In this document: positions 1 to 8,505 of the stretch, one piece after another
How positions within the stretch are numbered: the stretch's first letter is position 1
Layout: every line of letters starts with the position of its first letter
Assembly (NCBI GenBank): GCA_044346175.1
Contig: JBIIZQ010000001.1
Span: 124,001 to 188,000 of the forward strand
Direction: 5' to 3'
Length of the DNA: 64,000 bases
Origin: JBJTUH01 sp044346175
GTDB lineage: Bacteria > Cyanobacteriota > Vampirovibrionia > Vampirovibrionales > JAJTHC01
The notes under the pieces: generated by a model
Told to the model about the DNA's origin: nothing
What the model saw: the letters and a program-made list of their open reading frames with translations, nothing else
The model's database searches: none
Position numbers and translations under genes: made by a program

Positions 1-517
1 TGTGGAAACCGATGCCATGGTACGCTATGCTATCACGCAACACCATGGGCCGATGTACCTTCGTTTGGTACGTCCTAACAGTCCTGTTCTTTTTAATCAA
101 GCAACCTATCAGTTTGACCCCCTTAAAATGCCCGTTCTTCGTCAAGGTAAAGACATCACCTTAGTCGGTACGGGAGAGACTGTCTATGAAGCCCTACTTG
201 CTGGAGAAGCACTTGCCGCACTGGGCATTGAGGCAGAGGTGCTTAATGCACGGAGCATTAAACCCTTTGATGCAGAAACCCTCGTGGCAAGTGCCAAGAA
301 AACAGGTAAGGTCGTCACGATAGAGAGTCATCAAGTCATCGGTGGTTTAGGCGGGGTGGTTGCAGAAACCCTCAGTGAATATCAACCGACACCTCTAAAG
401 CGTCTAGGGACTCAAGACCGATTTGGTCAAAGTGGTACCGCCTCTGATTTATTCCGTGAGTATGGTATTGATGCCCACAGCATTACGGAAACTGTAAAAG
501 CTTGGCTTCAAGCGTAG
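1..517 (+). CDS. Transketolase family protein, C-terminal part (cut by window start)
   Basis: The reading frame is open from the window edge, so this is a 3' fragment; the GTG at position 2 is not a real start. The 171 visible residues match the end of the pyrimidine-binding domain and the whole C-terminal domain of split or full transketolases: a GTGETVYEALLAGEAL segment, EVLNARSIKPFD, and the ESHQVIGGLGGVVAETL segment with its conserved His and Gly-rich turn. It ends with the RLGTQDRFGQSG motif typical of transketolase C-terminal subunits. The family moves two-carbon units in the non-oxidative pentose phosphate pathway. A separate C-terminal subunit or full-length TktA cannot be told apart here. 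It lies 33 nt upstream of rfbB on the same strand. Confidence 0.85.
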   Translation, partial: VETDAMVRYAITQHHGPMYLRLVRPNSPVLFNQATYQFDPLKMPVLRQGKDITLVGTGETVYEALLAGEALAALGIEAEVLNARSIKPFDAETLVASAKKTGKVVTIESHQVIGGLGGVVAETLSEYQPTPLKRLGTQDRFGQSGTASDLFREYGIDAHSITETVKAWLQA

Positions 518-550
518 TCGGCAATTTGCTCTTTTTAGGAGACCTACCCC

Positions 551-1651
551 ATGAATAAACATCGTGTACTGGTGACAGGTGGTGCTGGGTTTATTGGTTC
601 AGCATTGGTACGCTACTTACTGGGTCAGGCTGACCTTAAAGACAGTATTGAGGCTGTTTTGAATGTGGATGCCATGACCTATGCAGCGAATTTAAGTTCG
701 CTCATTGCTGTGGACAGTGACCCTCGTTATGAATTCTTTGAAGGGGACATTACCGATGAGGCGAGCATGAAGCTGGTATTTGAGCAGTTTAAGCCAACCT
801 TGGTGATGCACCTTGCTGCTGAAAGTCATGTAGACCGCTCTATTGATGGTCCTCAAGCATTCATTAAAACCAATATTTTGGGAACCTACACGCTTTTGGA
901 AGTCGCCCGCCGTTATTGGTCAGGCTTGTCGGAAGTTGCACAGGCACAGTTTCGCTTTCTTCATGTATCCACCGATGAAGTGTACGGTACACTCGGGGAT
1001 ACTGGACGCTTTACCGAAACCACACCCTATGCACCTAACTCACCTTACGCTGCCTCTAAAGCCTCTAGTGACCATTTGGTAAGGGCTTGGCATCATACTT
1101 ACGGGCTACCTGTGGTGACGACGAACTGTAGCAATAACTATGGGCCGTACCATTTCCCTGAAAAGCTTATCCCACTCATGATTCTCAATGCCCTCCATGG
1201 TAAACCCCTCCCCATATATGGGCATGGTGGTAACGTAAGAGACTGGCTTTTTGTGGAAGACCATGCCCGTGCCTTATGGTGTGTGGCAACCCAAGGTGAC
1301 CTTGGAGAAACCTACAATATTGGAGGGTCTCAGGAGCGTACCAACCTTGAGGTTATTGAAACCCTCTGTACGGTGTTGGATAAGTACCATCCAGAGGGTA
1401 AACCTCATAAGCAGCTCATGACCTTTGTGCCTGACCGTCCAGGGCATGATGCACGTTATGCCATTGACCCTACGAAACTTACGGAAGCCCTCGGGTGGCA
1501 ACCCCAAGAAACTTTTGAAACGGGCTTAGAAAAAGTAGTGGTTTGGTATCTTGAAAACCGTTGGTGGTGGGAATCCATTTATCGTGAAACCTACCAAGGG
1601 CAACGTCTTGGTCTTCATGAAACATCGTCGCATCCTGTGTTAAGTCTGTAA
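551..1651 (+). CDS. rfbB: dTDP-glucose 4,6-dehydratase
   Basis: This enzyme converts dTDP-glucose to dTDP-4-keto-6-deoxyglucose, the second step towards dTDP-rhamnose and related cell-surface sugars. The 366-residue protein is the usual length. Visible hallmarks are the Rossmann motif GGAGFIGS near residue 11, the HLAAESHVDRSI segment, the STDEVYG motif and the catalytic SPYAASKASSDH (Tyr-x3-Lys) region, followed by NNYGPYHFPEKLIP. The ATG is preceded by AGGAG at 537-541, 9 nt away. rfbA follows at once on the same strand, so the two are probably one transcript. rfbC and rfbD are not in the window. Confidence 0.95.
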   Translation: MNKHRVLVTGGAGFIGSALVRYLLGQADLKDSIEAVLNVDAMTYAANLSSLIAVDSDPRYEFFEGDITDEASMKLVFEQFKPTLVMHLAAESHVDRSIDGPQAFIKTNILGTYTLLEVARRYWSGLSEVAQAQFRFLHVSTDEVYGTLGDTGRFTETTPYAPNSPYAASKASSDHLVRAWHHTYGLPVVTTNCSNNYGPYHFPEKLIPLMILNALHGKPLPIYGHGGNVRDWLFVEDHARALWCVATQGDLGETYNIGGSQERTNLEVIETLCTVLDKYHPEGKPHKQLMTFVPDRPGHDARYAIDPTKLTEALGWQPQETFETGLEKVVVWYLENRWWWESIYRETYQGQRLGLHETSSHPVLSL

Positions 1652-1665
1652 GGAGTCACCCTATC

Positions 1666-2580
1666 GTGATGCAACATCGCCAAAGAAAAGGGATTATTCT
1701 TGCGGGAGGTTCTGGTACCCGCCTTTATCCTGCCACCTTAGGGGTGAGTAAGCAATTGTTGCCACTGTACGATAAGCCCATGATTTACTACCCCCTGTCA
1801 TGTCTTATGTTGGCGGATATTCAAGAAATTTTGATTATCTCGACCCCTAGGGACTTGCCCCTTTTTCAAGGGCTTTTGGGTGATGGTAGCGAGTGGGGAT
1901 TGAAGCTGAGTTACACGCTACAGGAAGAACCTCGAGGCTTGGCGGATGCGTTTATCCTAGGGGAGTCATTCATTGATGGGTATCCGAGTGCTTTAATTCT
2001 AGGGGATAATCTCTTTTATGGTTATGGCTTATCGGGTATGTTGAAGCAAGCTTCAGAGGCTTCCAACCCTGCGACTGTGTTTGCGTATCGGGTTGATGAC
2101 CCTTCACGGTATGGGATTGTGACGTTTGACCCTCATAGTGGGCAAGCCCTCAGTATTGAAGAAAAACCTAAACACCCCGCATCGCAATGGGCTGTTACGG
2201 GGCTTTACTTCTATGACCACCAAGTATGTCACCTTGCCAAGCAAGTTACGCCTAGCCCTCGGGGAGAGCTTGAAATTACGGACATCAACCGGATGTATTT
2301 GGAAATGGGGCAGCTCTCCGTGACTCGCATGGGGAGGGGGCATGCTTGGCTGGATACAGGAACCCATGACGCATTATTATCGGCATCGGAGTTTATCCGT
2401 GCTGTTGAAACTCGTCAGGGCTTGAAAGTCGGCTGTTTAGAGGAAATTGCTTTTGCCAAAGGGTGGATTAGTGCTGAAACGCTGGCTAAACAAGCGGCAC
2501 GGATGAGGCAAAGTCCTTATGGTATGTACCTTGCCAAGCTTCTGAAAAGCCATCAACCTGAAGCCGTCTTGCTAGGGTAA
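1666..2580 (+). CDS. rfbA: Glucose-1-phosphate thymidylyltransferase
   Basis: This enzyme makes dTDP-glucose from dTTP and glucose-1-phosphate, the first step of dTDP-deoxysugar synthesis, and feeds the neighbouring rfbB product. The N-terminal nucleotidyltransferase signature GGSGTRLYPATLGVSKQLLP and the DKPMIYYPLS segment are clear, with the LGDNLFYG metal/sugar-binding motif near residue 110 and a WLDTGTHDALL motif near 230. Length (304 residues with GTG, 303 with ATG) is normal. AGGAG at 1651-1655 lies 10 nt before GTG 1666 and 13 nt before ATG 1669; either may be used. It converges on the ABC permease gene, with 28 nt between stops. Confidence 0.95.
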   Translation: MMQHRQRKGIILAGGSGTRLYPATLGVSKQLLPLYDKPMIYYPLSCLMLADIQEILIISTPRDLPLFQGLLGDGSEWGLKLSYTLQEEPRGLADAFILGESFIDGYPSALILGDNLFYGYGLSGMLKQASEASNPATVFAYRVDDPSRYGIVTFDPHSGQALSIEEKPKHPASQWAVTGLYFYDHQVCHLAKQVTPSPRGELEITDINRMYLEMGQLSVTRMGRGHAWLDTGTHDALLSASEFIRAVETRQGLKVGCLEEIAFAKGWISAETLAKQAARMRQSPYGMYLAKLLKSHQPEAVLLG

Positions 2581-2608
2581 TGACATTTTTGAAGTATGGA
2601 TAGGGTAT

Positions 2609-3511
2609 TTAATTTTCGTGGCGCGTGAGGTACTGTTGTACCCCTGCACACAATAGTACAATCGCCATGAGCATAATGCCTAAAGTAGACGCTTTACCAA
2701 GTGCCATATAGCCAAAACCTTCAGTAAAAAGACTTACGGCAAGGGTTTCTGTGGCACGTGCAGGTCCTCCTCCCGTCATTAAATAGATTTCTGCAAAGGT
2801 TTTTAACGCCCCCACAGTGGCAATCAAGACAATCAAGGTAATGCCTTGTCGTAATTGAGGTAACACAACAAACCAAGTCACCTGCCATGGTCTTGCACCG
2901 TCAAGGTAGGCTGCTTCCACCAAGCTATCATTGAGGCTCTGGTACTGAGCGACAATAAATGTGGCATAGTACCCCATGCCTTTCCAAACGACGGCTAAAA
3001 GTACCCCAAGCATGGCCCATTGAGGGGTTGTAAGCCATCCTATAGCAGGTAAGCCTAAATACCCTATGAGCTGGTTAAAGAGTCCTGTTTCAGCAAGCAT
3101 TGCCCGCCATAATAAACCAGTCACGACAAAAGAAATAATCACAGGAATATATAACAAGGTACGTAATAACCCTACACCTGAAAAAGAAGGCCCTAGTATG
3201 ATGCCGAGTAATGTACCGCCCACGGTCATGGCTGCCACTGAGCCTAAGGTAAAAAGTGCCGTACGTACCATCATTTGCCAGAATAAGGGGTCGTTTACAC
3301 ACTTCAGATAGTTTGCCCATCCTACATACACGGGGTTACTGATACTGTAAGTGGTGTCATGAAAACTCCACCAGAAAGCACCTATCAAAGGATAAACCCA
3401 AAAAATAGCCAGAATGGTTAAGCTTAATACTCCCCCAAGGATGAACAGGTACTGATAGCTTTGTATTTTAAAAGGTCGCCGTGTCGGTGTATGAGAGGCT
3501 ATAAGTGCCAT
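2609..3511 (-). CDS. ABC transporter permease, sugar type (UgpA/MalF family)
   Basis: An integral inner-membrane permease of 300 residues with six likely transmembrane segments. The cytoplasmic coupling motif EAAYLDGARPWQVTWFVVLP near residues 200-220 matches the EAA loop of carbohydrate-uptake (CUT1) permeases such as UgpA. The C-terminal LMTGGGPARATETLA segment is also typical. It starts 2 nt after the stop of the upstream membrane protein gene, so translation may be coupled. No binding protein, second permease or ATPase gene is in the window. The substrate cannot be named from sequence alone; sugar or glycerol-3-phosphate is the family default. Confidence 0.9.
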   Translation of the reverse strand: MALIASHTPTRRPFKIQSYQYLFILGGVLSLTILAIFWVYPLIGAFWWSFHDTTYSISNPVYVGWANYLKCVNDPLFWQMMVRTALFTLGSVAAMTVGGTLLGIILGPSFSGVGLLRTLLYIPVIISFVVTGLLWRAMLAETGLFNQLIGYLGLPAIGWLTTPQWAMLGVLLAVVWKGMGYYATFIVAQYQSLNDSLVEAAYLDGARPWQVTWFVVLPQLRQGITLIVLIATVGALKTFAEIYLMTGGGPARATETLAVSLFTEGFGYMALGKASTLGIMLMAIVLLCAGVQQYLTRHEN

Positions 3512-3513
3512 AA

Positions 3514-3963
3514 CTAGAGTATTTCAACCCAAGGTAGTACTGATTGAATATGCTGTTTAAGGTCTTTTAGTTTCAGAATATGTAGGTATACACTGAGGTG
3601 TGCATCATCACGGAGCGTAAACAAACAATCCTTATATATCCAAGGACGAAACTTAACCGATACGATATTTTCAGGGTTATGTGCTAGCACACTGAGCAAA
3701 GTCTCCATGGCGATGTGCTTTTTACGATTGTGCTGAAAGACAAGTACTGCCATTAGTACAATCATACACTCGTATATCACCCAGTTGCCACCCATAAAAT
3801 TTGAACGCATGAAAGGTACCATGGCCATAAAAAAGGCCCCCGCATACCACAAGCGATACATACGTGTGTAGCTTTGTTGGATTTCCTCAAGACAAAACAC
3901 GAGCTGTGCCATGGGAGACGTAGGCATCTCCTCTTGGCTCGTTTCATGAGTGGGTTTAGGCAT
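3514..3963 (-). CDS. Small membrane protein of unknown function
   Basis: I do not recognise a named family. The 149-residue protein has a hydrophilic N-terminus, two hydrophobic segments near residues 38-56 and 60-78, and a soluble C-terminal half. Its layout (two membrane spans, short helix, strand pattern, terminal Lys-rich helix) resembles the other membrane protein at 4322-4861, which lies on the far side of the knotted protein gene, so the two may be distant paralogues. That is inference from layout, not alignment. It sits 24 nt downstream of the knotted-protein gene and 2 nt upstream of the permease gene, and is probably part of the same transcript. Confidence 0.7.
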   Translation of the reverse strand: MPKPTHETSQEEMPTSPMAQLVFCLEEIQQSYTRMYRLWYAGAFFMAMVPFMRSNFMGGNWVIYECMIVLMAVLVFQHNRKKHIAMETLLSVLAHNPENIVSVKFRPWIYKDCLFTLRDDAHLSVYLHILKLKDLKQHIQSVLPWVEIL

Positions 3964-3987
3964 GAGAGATTCTATCCGTAGGGGTTG

Positions 3988-4347
3988 TTAAGGTAATCCT
4001 GGAAATGATTTTACAAAGCGGACTTTGATATCAGGGAAACTGTCGACATATTCAATTGTAAAATCAGGGAACGCATCCACAAACTCCCATTGACCGCAAT
4101 CATCAGGAAAAGCAGTCACACGCTCCACAGCAATATCCTCAAAGGCGGTGACACGCTCCACTTTGATATCAGCGAAAGCATCCACAACCTGAACCTTGCC
4201 ATGCAAAGGAATGCCGTTAAATGAGCAGTCAGAAGCGACCTCAGCGTACACTTCATGGACTTTGCATAAAAGACATAGTCCTAAAAAAAGACCGATAAGC
4301 GGTGCGTTGCTTCGGCAACTACTATTTTTTGGATGCTTGCTGTGCAT
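3988..4347 (-). CDS. Exported 7(1) septoil-knot family protein
   Basis: Starting at ATG 4347 gives 119 residues with a Sec signal peptide (hydrophobic core PLIGLFLGLCLLC) and a mature chain of about 80 residues. The mature part has about six short repeats of the form V-x-x-V-D/T-A/S-F-P-D-I, for example VQVVDAFADIK, VERVTAFPDD, IEYVDSFPDIK and VRFVKSFPG, after a CSFNGIPLHGKV segment; Cys residues before the repeats and in DDCGQW may pair. This pattern is that of the family known for a seven-crossing (7_1) protein knot; its function is not known to me. A longer start at 4410 would place 21 extra residues before the signal peptide, so 4347 is preferred. It overlaps the upstream gene by 26 nt. 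Confidence 0.82.
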   Translation of the reverse strand: MHSKHPKNSSCRSNAPLIGLFLGLCLLCKVHEVYAEVASDCSFNGIPLHGKVQVVDAFADIKVERVTAFEDIAVERVTAFPDDCGQWEFVDAFPDFTIEYVDSFPDIKVRFVKSFPGLP

Positions 4348-4861
4348 GAGAGGTGTTGCTCTTTGCTTGATAGTTTTGAAATGTTTCAAGGTACTCTTTA
4401 CTATAACCAAAACGTGGTTCAGTGAGGTGAGCCTTCAGGGTTGCCACCACCTCGAAAGCTTTGCCTGAATTGACATGTAACGGGTATAACTGCCCGTCCT
4501 GCAAGCCAAAGACAACGGTATTTTTTTTCTTGGGGGCTTCATAAATCCAAATGATATGGCTATGGGCATACTTCAGTGCATCCACAACACGTTTCACTTG
4601 AGTGCCATCTTTAATGAGCTTTAAAATCAAGAGTGGCATCATGATAAGTACGAGTAGGAAAATCCCACCTCCTATGAGGAGCATATCCCAATCGGAAGGT
4701 AAGGGAATATGACCCATCAATATGCCAATGCCTATGAGCAAAAAAAACATCTCCAAATAGGCCATCACTGCAATCAGAGAAAACGTCCCCACACGTTGTA
4801 CTCGGGCGGAATTTTCAAGTAATGTAATGATTTCAGGTAGGGGTTTAATACTCATCATCAT
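4322..4861 (-). CDS. Small membrane protein of unknown function, secF-linked
   Basis: This 179-residue protein is unrecognised by name. It has two strongly hydrophobic segments near residues 25-50 and 58-82, then a soluble C-terminal region with IIWIYEAPKKK, a β-rich stretch, and a PRFGYSKEYLETF ending. The start is a triple ATG (4853-4861) 10 nt after the secF stop, and the 3' end overlaps the signal peptide region of the knotted protein gene. Tight spacing suggests it is co-transcribed with secDF. The layout echoes the membrane protein at 3514-3963. A role linked to envelope or export is possible but only by context. Confidence 0.72.
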   Translation of the reverse strand: MMMSIKPLPEIITLLENSARVQRVGTFSLIAVMAYLEMFFLLIGIGILMGHIPLPSDWDMLLIGGGIFLLVLIMMPLLILKLIKDGTQVKRVVDALKYAHSHIIWIYEAPKKKNTVVFGLQDGQLYPLHVNSGKAFEVVATLKAHLTEPRFGYSKEYLETFQNYQAKSNTSHAQQASKK

Positions 4862-4871
4862 AAGTTAAACA

Positions 4872-6041
4872 CTAGGCTCCTTTAGGCTGAAGAGAAGGGG
4901 GCGACTGGCGGTCACGAATCCACGTTAAAAGTAGCGAAGCAAAGAAAATACTAGAATATGTTCCTACAAGAATCCCTAAAAACATCACTAAAACAAACTG
5001 ACGGGTGGTATCGCCTCCAAACAACAGCATCGCCAAAAGGGTCAATACTGCCGTTAAAGACGTGTTGATGCTTCGTGCTAAGGTCTGGTTAATACTCATG
5101 TTTGTAATGGTTGCAAAGGATAGTTTGTGGGTATAGTAGCGTTTCATGTTTTCACGAATACGGTCAAAAACGACAATCGTATCATGGACACTAAAGCCAA
5201 TCACCGTTAAAATGCCTGTAATAAAGAGTGCATCTACTTCAACCCCCCACAGGGTTCCTAACATTGCAAATACCCCTAAGACAAAAAGGGTATCATGGAA
5301 AAGTGCTAAAATGGCACACAGGGCGTAGTCAAACTGAAAACGAAGCGTTAAATACCCTACAATAAACGCATAGGCGAGTACGAGGGCTAGAATCCCTTTG
5401 TTGAGAATTTCTTGTGCCATGGTAGGCCCGATGGAAAGTTTTTGCCGTTGTTTAACCCCTGTCTTACCAAAGTGCGTTTCGAGTGCTTGCTGGGCTTTGG
5501 TGAGTGCTTTCATTTCTGGGGTTTGGGTGACAAGACTTCCTGTTGCGATAGGATTTTTGACGTTATCTTCAGAAGTGACGGTGCGGTCATGGGCTAATAA
5601 ACTTTTCAAACGAACCGAAAACCCTTTTGTCTCTTGCGTGTCACCAGAAGCGGCGGGACTTTGTTGGGTTGGTCTCTGTGGTGTGGGTGCGACGATACTT
5701 TGCTTGAGTTGTACTTGTGTCCCTGTAAAGCCAGCATCCTCGTAGGTTTTACGAATAAAAGACACATCGGATTGAGAAAGTGCCTTGTCGGTACTAAACT
5801 CCAAAAGCGTCCCCCCTACAAAATCAATGCCGAGCTTTAAGGGGGCATGTTCAGGTAAGTTTACAACGTTATATCCCATAAACCCTAACCCTGGGAGTAC
5901 CAAAAGTGCAGAGCTTATGAGGTACCAAGCACGATGTTTCACAAGGTCAATAGGGCCCTTAGAAGGTAAGCCTTGAGGAGACGGCATGGTACTGGAAGTA
6001 GACGTGACTGAGGAAGAAGGACTTGTTGTAGAGGTATTCAT
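4872..6041 (-). CDS. secF: Protein translocase subunit SecF
   Basis: SecF works with SecD in the inner membrane to use the proton gradient to pull exported proteins through SecYEG. The 389-residue protein has the first membrane span near residue 40, the LGIDFVGGTLLEFS motif of the family, a periplasmic domain, and a C-terminal block of five spans with GFSVHDTIVVFDRIRENM (the conserved D and R of motif D4) and SINTSLTAVLTLLAMLLFGG. A Thr/Ser/Pro-rich N-terminal tail of about 30 residues precedes the first span, and the periplasmic part carries a polar insert around residues 120-170, longer than usual. It lies 90 nt after secD. Confidence 0.95.
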   Translation of the reverse strand: MNTSTTSPSSSVTSTSSTMPSPQGLPSKGPIDLVKHRAWYLISSALLVLPGLGFMGYNVVNLPEHAPLKLGIDFVGGTLLEFSTDKALSQSDVSFIRKTYEDAGFTGTQVQLKQSIVAPTPQRPTQQSPAASGDTQETKGFSVRLKSLLAHDRTVTSEDNVKNPIATGSLVTQTPEMKALTKAQQALETHFGKTGVKQRQKLSIGPTMAQEILNKGILALVLAYAFIVGYLTLRFQFDYALCAILALFHDTLFVLGVFAMLGTLWGVEVDALFITGILTVIGFSVHDTIVVFDRIRENMKRYYTHKLSFATITNMSINQTLARSINTSLTAVLTLLAMLLFGGDTTRQFVLVMFLGILVGTYSSIFFASLLLTWIRDRQSPPSLQPKGA

Positions 6042-6131
6042 AAGCAGTGATGCACTTCAATCACAAGGGAGAAAAAATAAAGAAGATTGACAAGAGGGAG
6101 ACTCATCCTTACAAATGATTGTAAAATGGGG

Positions 6132-7400
6132 CTAAACCCTCGCACGGTAATCGTCACGTAAACTTTGTGGGGTCATGTCTTTTTCATGGTAAAGCCCCAT
6201 GAGGGAGCGGGTCACAAATAAAGAGGTAAATAAGCTTACGGCAACCCCCGCAGCCAATGTTACGGCAAACCCTTTAATGGCACCTGTACCTAACCAGTAC
6301 AGTAAAGCACAGGTAATCAGGGTGGTCATATTTGAGTCAAAAATAGACGGAAAGGCTCTTGAAAATCCTGACTCAATGGCGTGGTCAAGTCTTCTGCCTG
6401 AAGCACGTTCTTCTTTGAGACGTTCAAAAATAAGAATATTGGCATCCACTGCCATCCCAACAGATAGAATGGAGCCTGCAATGCCTGCAAGCGTGAATGT
6501 AACCCCCATTGCCATAAACAGTGCGTAGCTAAAAAAGGCGTAGAGTAACAAGGCTATCCCTGCCAGAATACCGTAGGTACGATAGTACCCCGCCATGAAA
6601 AGTAACACCAGCCCTAAACCGATGAGTCCTGCATGAAGGCTTTGTTGTAAAGAAGCCATGCCGAGTAAAGGACCCACGGCATTTTCTTCAATCAGGCTAA
6701 CGGATACGGGTAAAGCACCCGCATTGAGGAGGCTTGCAAGGTCTTTTGCTTCTGCTTTATCAAAATTACCAGAAATAGTACCAGAACCCTCTAAAATAGG
6801 CTCTTTCACGGAAGGTGCTGAAATAAGATTATCATCAAACACAATCGCAATAGGCTCTTTTTTTGGGGCAAGCTTTGCGGTAAGGTTCCCAAAACGGTCT
6901 GTACCCTGTGCGTTCAGCGTAAAATGCACTTGCCAACCTGTGGGGTTTTGTGGGTCGGGGACAGCCTCGGCACTTGCAAGGTCTTTTCCTGAAACGCCAC
7001 TCTCAACGAGTGTTTTGCCGTCTTTACCCGCATAGATTTTAAAACTTAAGTTGCCGACTTTGCCAAGCATTTTTTTTGCTTGTTCGGGGTCACTGACCCC
7101 TGGAATTTCTACCAGAAGCCTATCTTGCCCCACACGTTGTACGACTGATTCCGACACGCCAAGTGCATTGACCCGTCGTTCAATCACTCCAAGGAGGCTT
7201 TCCATTACCTGATGGGTAATTTTTGGAACGTCCTTAGTAGGCTCTGCTTGCAGCGTGAGACGAATCCCACCTCTCAAGTCTAAGCCGAGCCGTGGTGCTT
7301 TAAATTGTGTCGTTTTTACATCAAACACACTCAAAAAGGTGAGTGCGACAACAGCCAGTACAATGGCAAACATGGTCTTGGGTTGTTTAAGATTTATCAT
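6132..7400 (-). CDS. secD: Protein translocase subunit SecD
   Basis: Partner of SecF in the Sec export machinery. From ATG 7400 the protein has 422 residues, starting directly with MINLKQPKTMFAIVLAVVAL, the first membrane span; the TTG at 7448 would add a 16-residue non-family tail. LGLDLRGGIRLTLQ is the hallmark motif, GRDxLLVEIPG appears as GQDRLLVEIPGVSDPE, and the C-terminal membrane block includes GMAVDANILIFERLKEE. CTGGAG lies 14 nt before ATG 7400. It heads the leftward run secD-secF-membrane protein-knotted protein-membrane protein-permease. Confidence 0.95.
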   Translation of the reverse strand: MINLKQPKTMFAIVLAVVALTFLSVFDVKTTQFKAPRLGLDLRGGIRLTLQAEPTKDVPKITHQVMESLLGVIERRVNALGVSESVVQRVGQDRLLVEIPGVSDPEQAKKMLGKVGNLSFKIYAGKDGKTLVESGVSGKDLASAEAVPDPQNPTGWQVHFTLNAQGTDRFGNLTAKLAPKKEPIAIVFDDNLISAPSVKEPILEGSGTISGNFDKAEAKDLASLLNAGALPVSVSLIEENAVGPLLGMASLQQSLHAGLIGLGLVLLFMAGYYRTYGILAGIALLLYAFFSYALFMAMGVTFTLAGIAGSILSVGMAVDANILIFERLKEERASGRRLDHAIESGFSRAFPSIFDSNMTTLITCALLYWLGTGAIKGFAVTLAAGVAVSLFTSLFVTRSLMGLYHEKDMTPQSLRDDYRARV

Positions 7401-7766
7401 GAGAAAAGTATCAGCTCCAGTGACAGATGAAGCCCTGTCATAGCACAACAGTTACGTTTATAAAGATAAGTTTTTTTGAGTATACCATAACCCTAGGCTT
7501 GTCTCAAAAGTCCGCACTCATAGATTACTTCAATTACCCTATGCCTTAACCCATTCACAACCATGATAATGTGCTTGTGTAAATCGAACGACACAAAAAA
7601 ATAAAAACCTTTTTTAATACAAATAACAATCAATCGAGCGGCATCCGCCTGTTTGATTACTTTTGTGGGTCTCTTTATGAGTCTGTCCAGATTTTATCTC
7701 TCGATATAGATTCACCTTATTTTAAGCACCTTTTAATTAGTCATGACGTACACTAGGAGAAACCTG
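7401..7766. other. Intergenic region between divergent secD and a small unknown gene
   Basis: About 365 bases separate secD and the divergent small gene. The region is AT-rich in its middle part. An imperfect inverted repeat around GCGGCATCCGC (about 7638-7650) flanked by AATCAA and TTTGATT is the only structure noticed. It should hold promoters for both directions, but I cannot pick convincing ones. Confidence 0.4.
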
Positions 7767-8111
7767 ATGAACACAACTATCCGTAAAGCCGATGTGAGTC
7801 AGCCTTACAAACCCGTGCAAAAAGGTAACCATCAACAGTCTGGAAACACTGAGTCTATATGCTCAGTCTTTAAGCAAGCTTCTGATAATGAAGTCCCATT
7901 TTTTTATTCTTATCAATCCACGGATGGTACAGCATATTATCGTTCTGCTGGCTTGGTGCAAGGGCAAAGCCTAGAGATTGGTAAAAATAATCGTACGAAT
8001 ACTTATTTGGGTACAGGCTATAGTACCAAAGATTCGAGCATTCGTAGCGTTGATGGCAGTACATGTGGGGTTCTTGCACCTCTGTATCAGCGTATTACCA
8101 ATAAAAAATAG
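7767..8111 (+). CDS. Small hypothetical protein
   Basis: The ATG at 7767 has a good ribosome binding site, AGGAG at 7755-7759, 7 nt upstream, and is preferred over the ATG at 7743. The product has 114 residues, is polar and rich in Ser, Thr, Gly, Tyr and Asn, and has no signal peptide or membrane span. The C-terminal part (TYLGTGYSTKDSS, STCGVLAPLYQRI) has a β-like look. No family is recognised. It is a lone gene facing a repeat-rich gap before topA. Confidence 0.55.
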   Translation: MNTTIRKADVSQPYKPVQKGNHQQSGNTESICSVFKQASDNEVPFFYSYQSTDGTAYYRSAGLVQGQSLEIGKNNRTNTYLGTGYSTKDSSIRSVDGSTCGVLAPLYQRITNKK

Positions 8112-8323
8112 CCTTGGGTACAAAGGATGAATGCGGGATTTTAACGCCTATTTATAAAAGTATTCGATAGCCTTGTAATTAAGGAACGCTCAGTTGAAAA
8201 ATGAGCTTGCATCCTTTCAGTGGCAGTATACGGAGTCATTTTTGCACGACTTCAGTAAGAACCTCGTGTCAAGGCAGGGTAAAACGCAAGCGTTAGTACT
8301 TTTGTTAGTACTTTTTAACCCCC

Positions 8324-8363
8324 TTCTCTCTTATCTCTCCCTATGTGAAGAGATAAGAGAGAA
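8324..8363. repeat. Perfect 15-bp inverted repeat with 10-nt loop
   Basis: TTCTCTCTTATCTCT at 8324-8338 pairs perfectly with AGAGATAAGAGAGAA at 8349-8363. There is no T-run after it, so it is not a standard terminator. It may be part of a small mobile or REP-like element together with the next hairpin. Confidence 0.85.
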
Positions 8364-8396
8364 AATGCCCTACTTTAGAATAGCCCCATACTTTGT

Positions 8397-8431
8397 AAGC
8401 TATAAAGGCTTTATAAAAGCCTTTATAGCTT
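8397..8431. repeat. Perfect 16-bp inverted repeat with 3-nt loop
   Basis: AAGCTATAAAGGCTTT at 8397-8412 pairs perfectly with AAAGCCTTTATAGCTT at 8416-8431 around the loop ATA. It is followed by TTCAC rather than a T-run. A protein-binding palindrome, the end of a miniature element or an RNA hairpin are all possible. Confidence 0.85.
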
Positions 8432-8499
8432 TTCACACGATTACCCTGTTACATGGCGTGGTGTATGTAAATGACTTATGGTAAGATACTTTTTTCAGG

Positions 8500-8505
8500 T
8501 ATAAT
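8500..8505 (+). promoter_or_regulatory. Candidate -10 box upstream of topA
   Basis: TATAAT at 8500-8505 matches the sigma-70 -10 consensus exactly. The matching -35 (TTATGG at 8476-8481, 18-nt spacer) is weak. It would give a leader of about 140 nt before topA. Confidence 0.35.

Noticed and set aside
8194..8484. Open frame of 96 codons between the small unknown gene and topA
   Set aside because: TTG start, no ribosome binding site, and it runs through two perfect DNA palindromes; content not protein-like.
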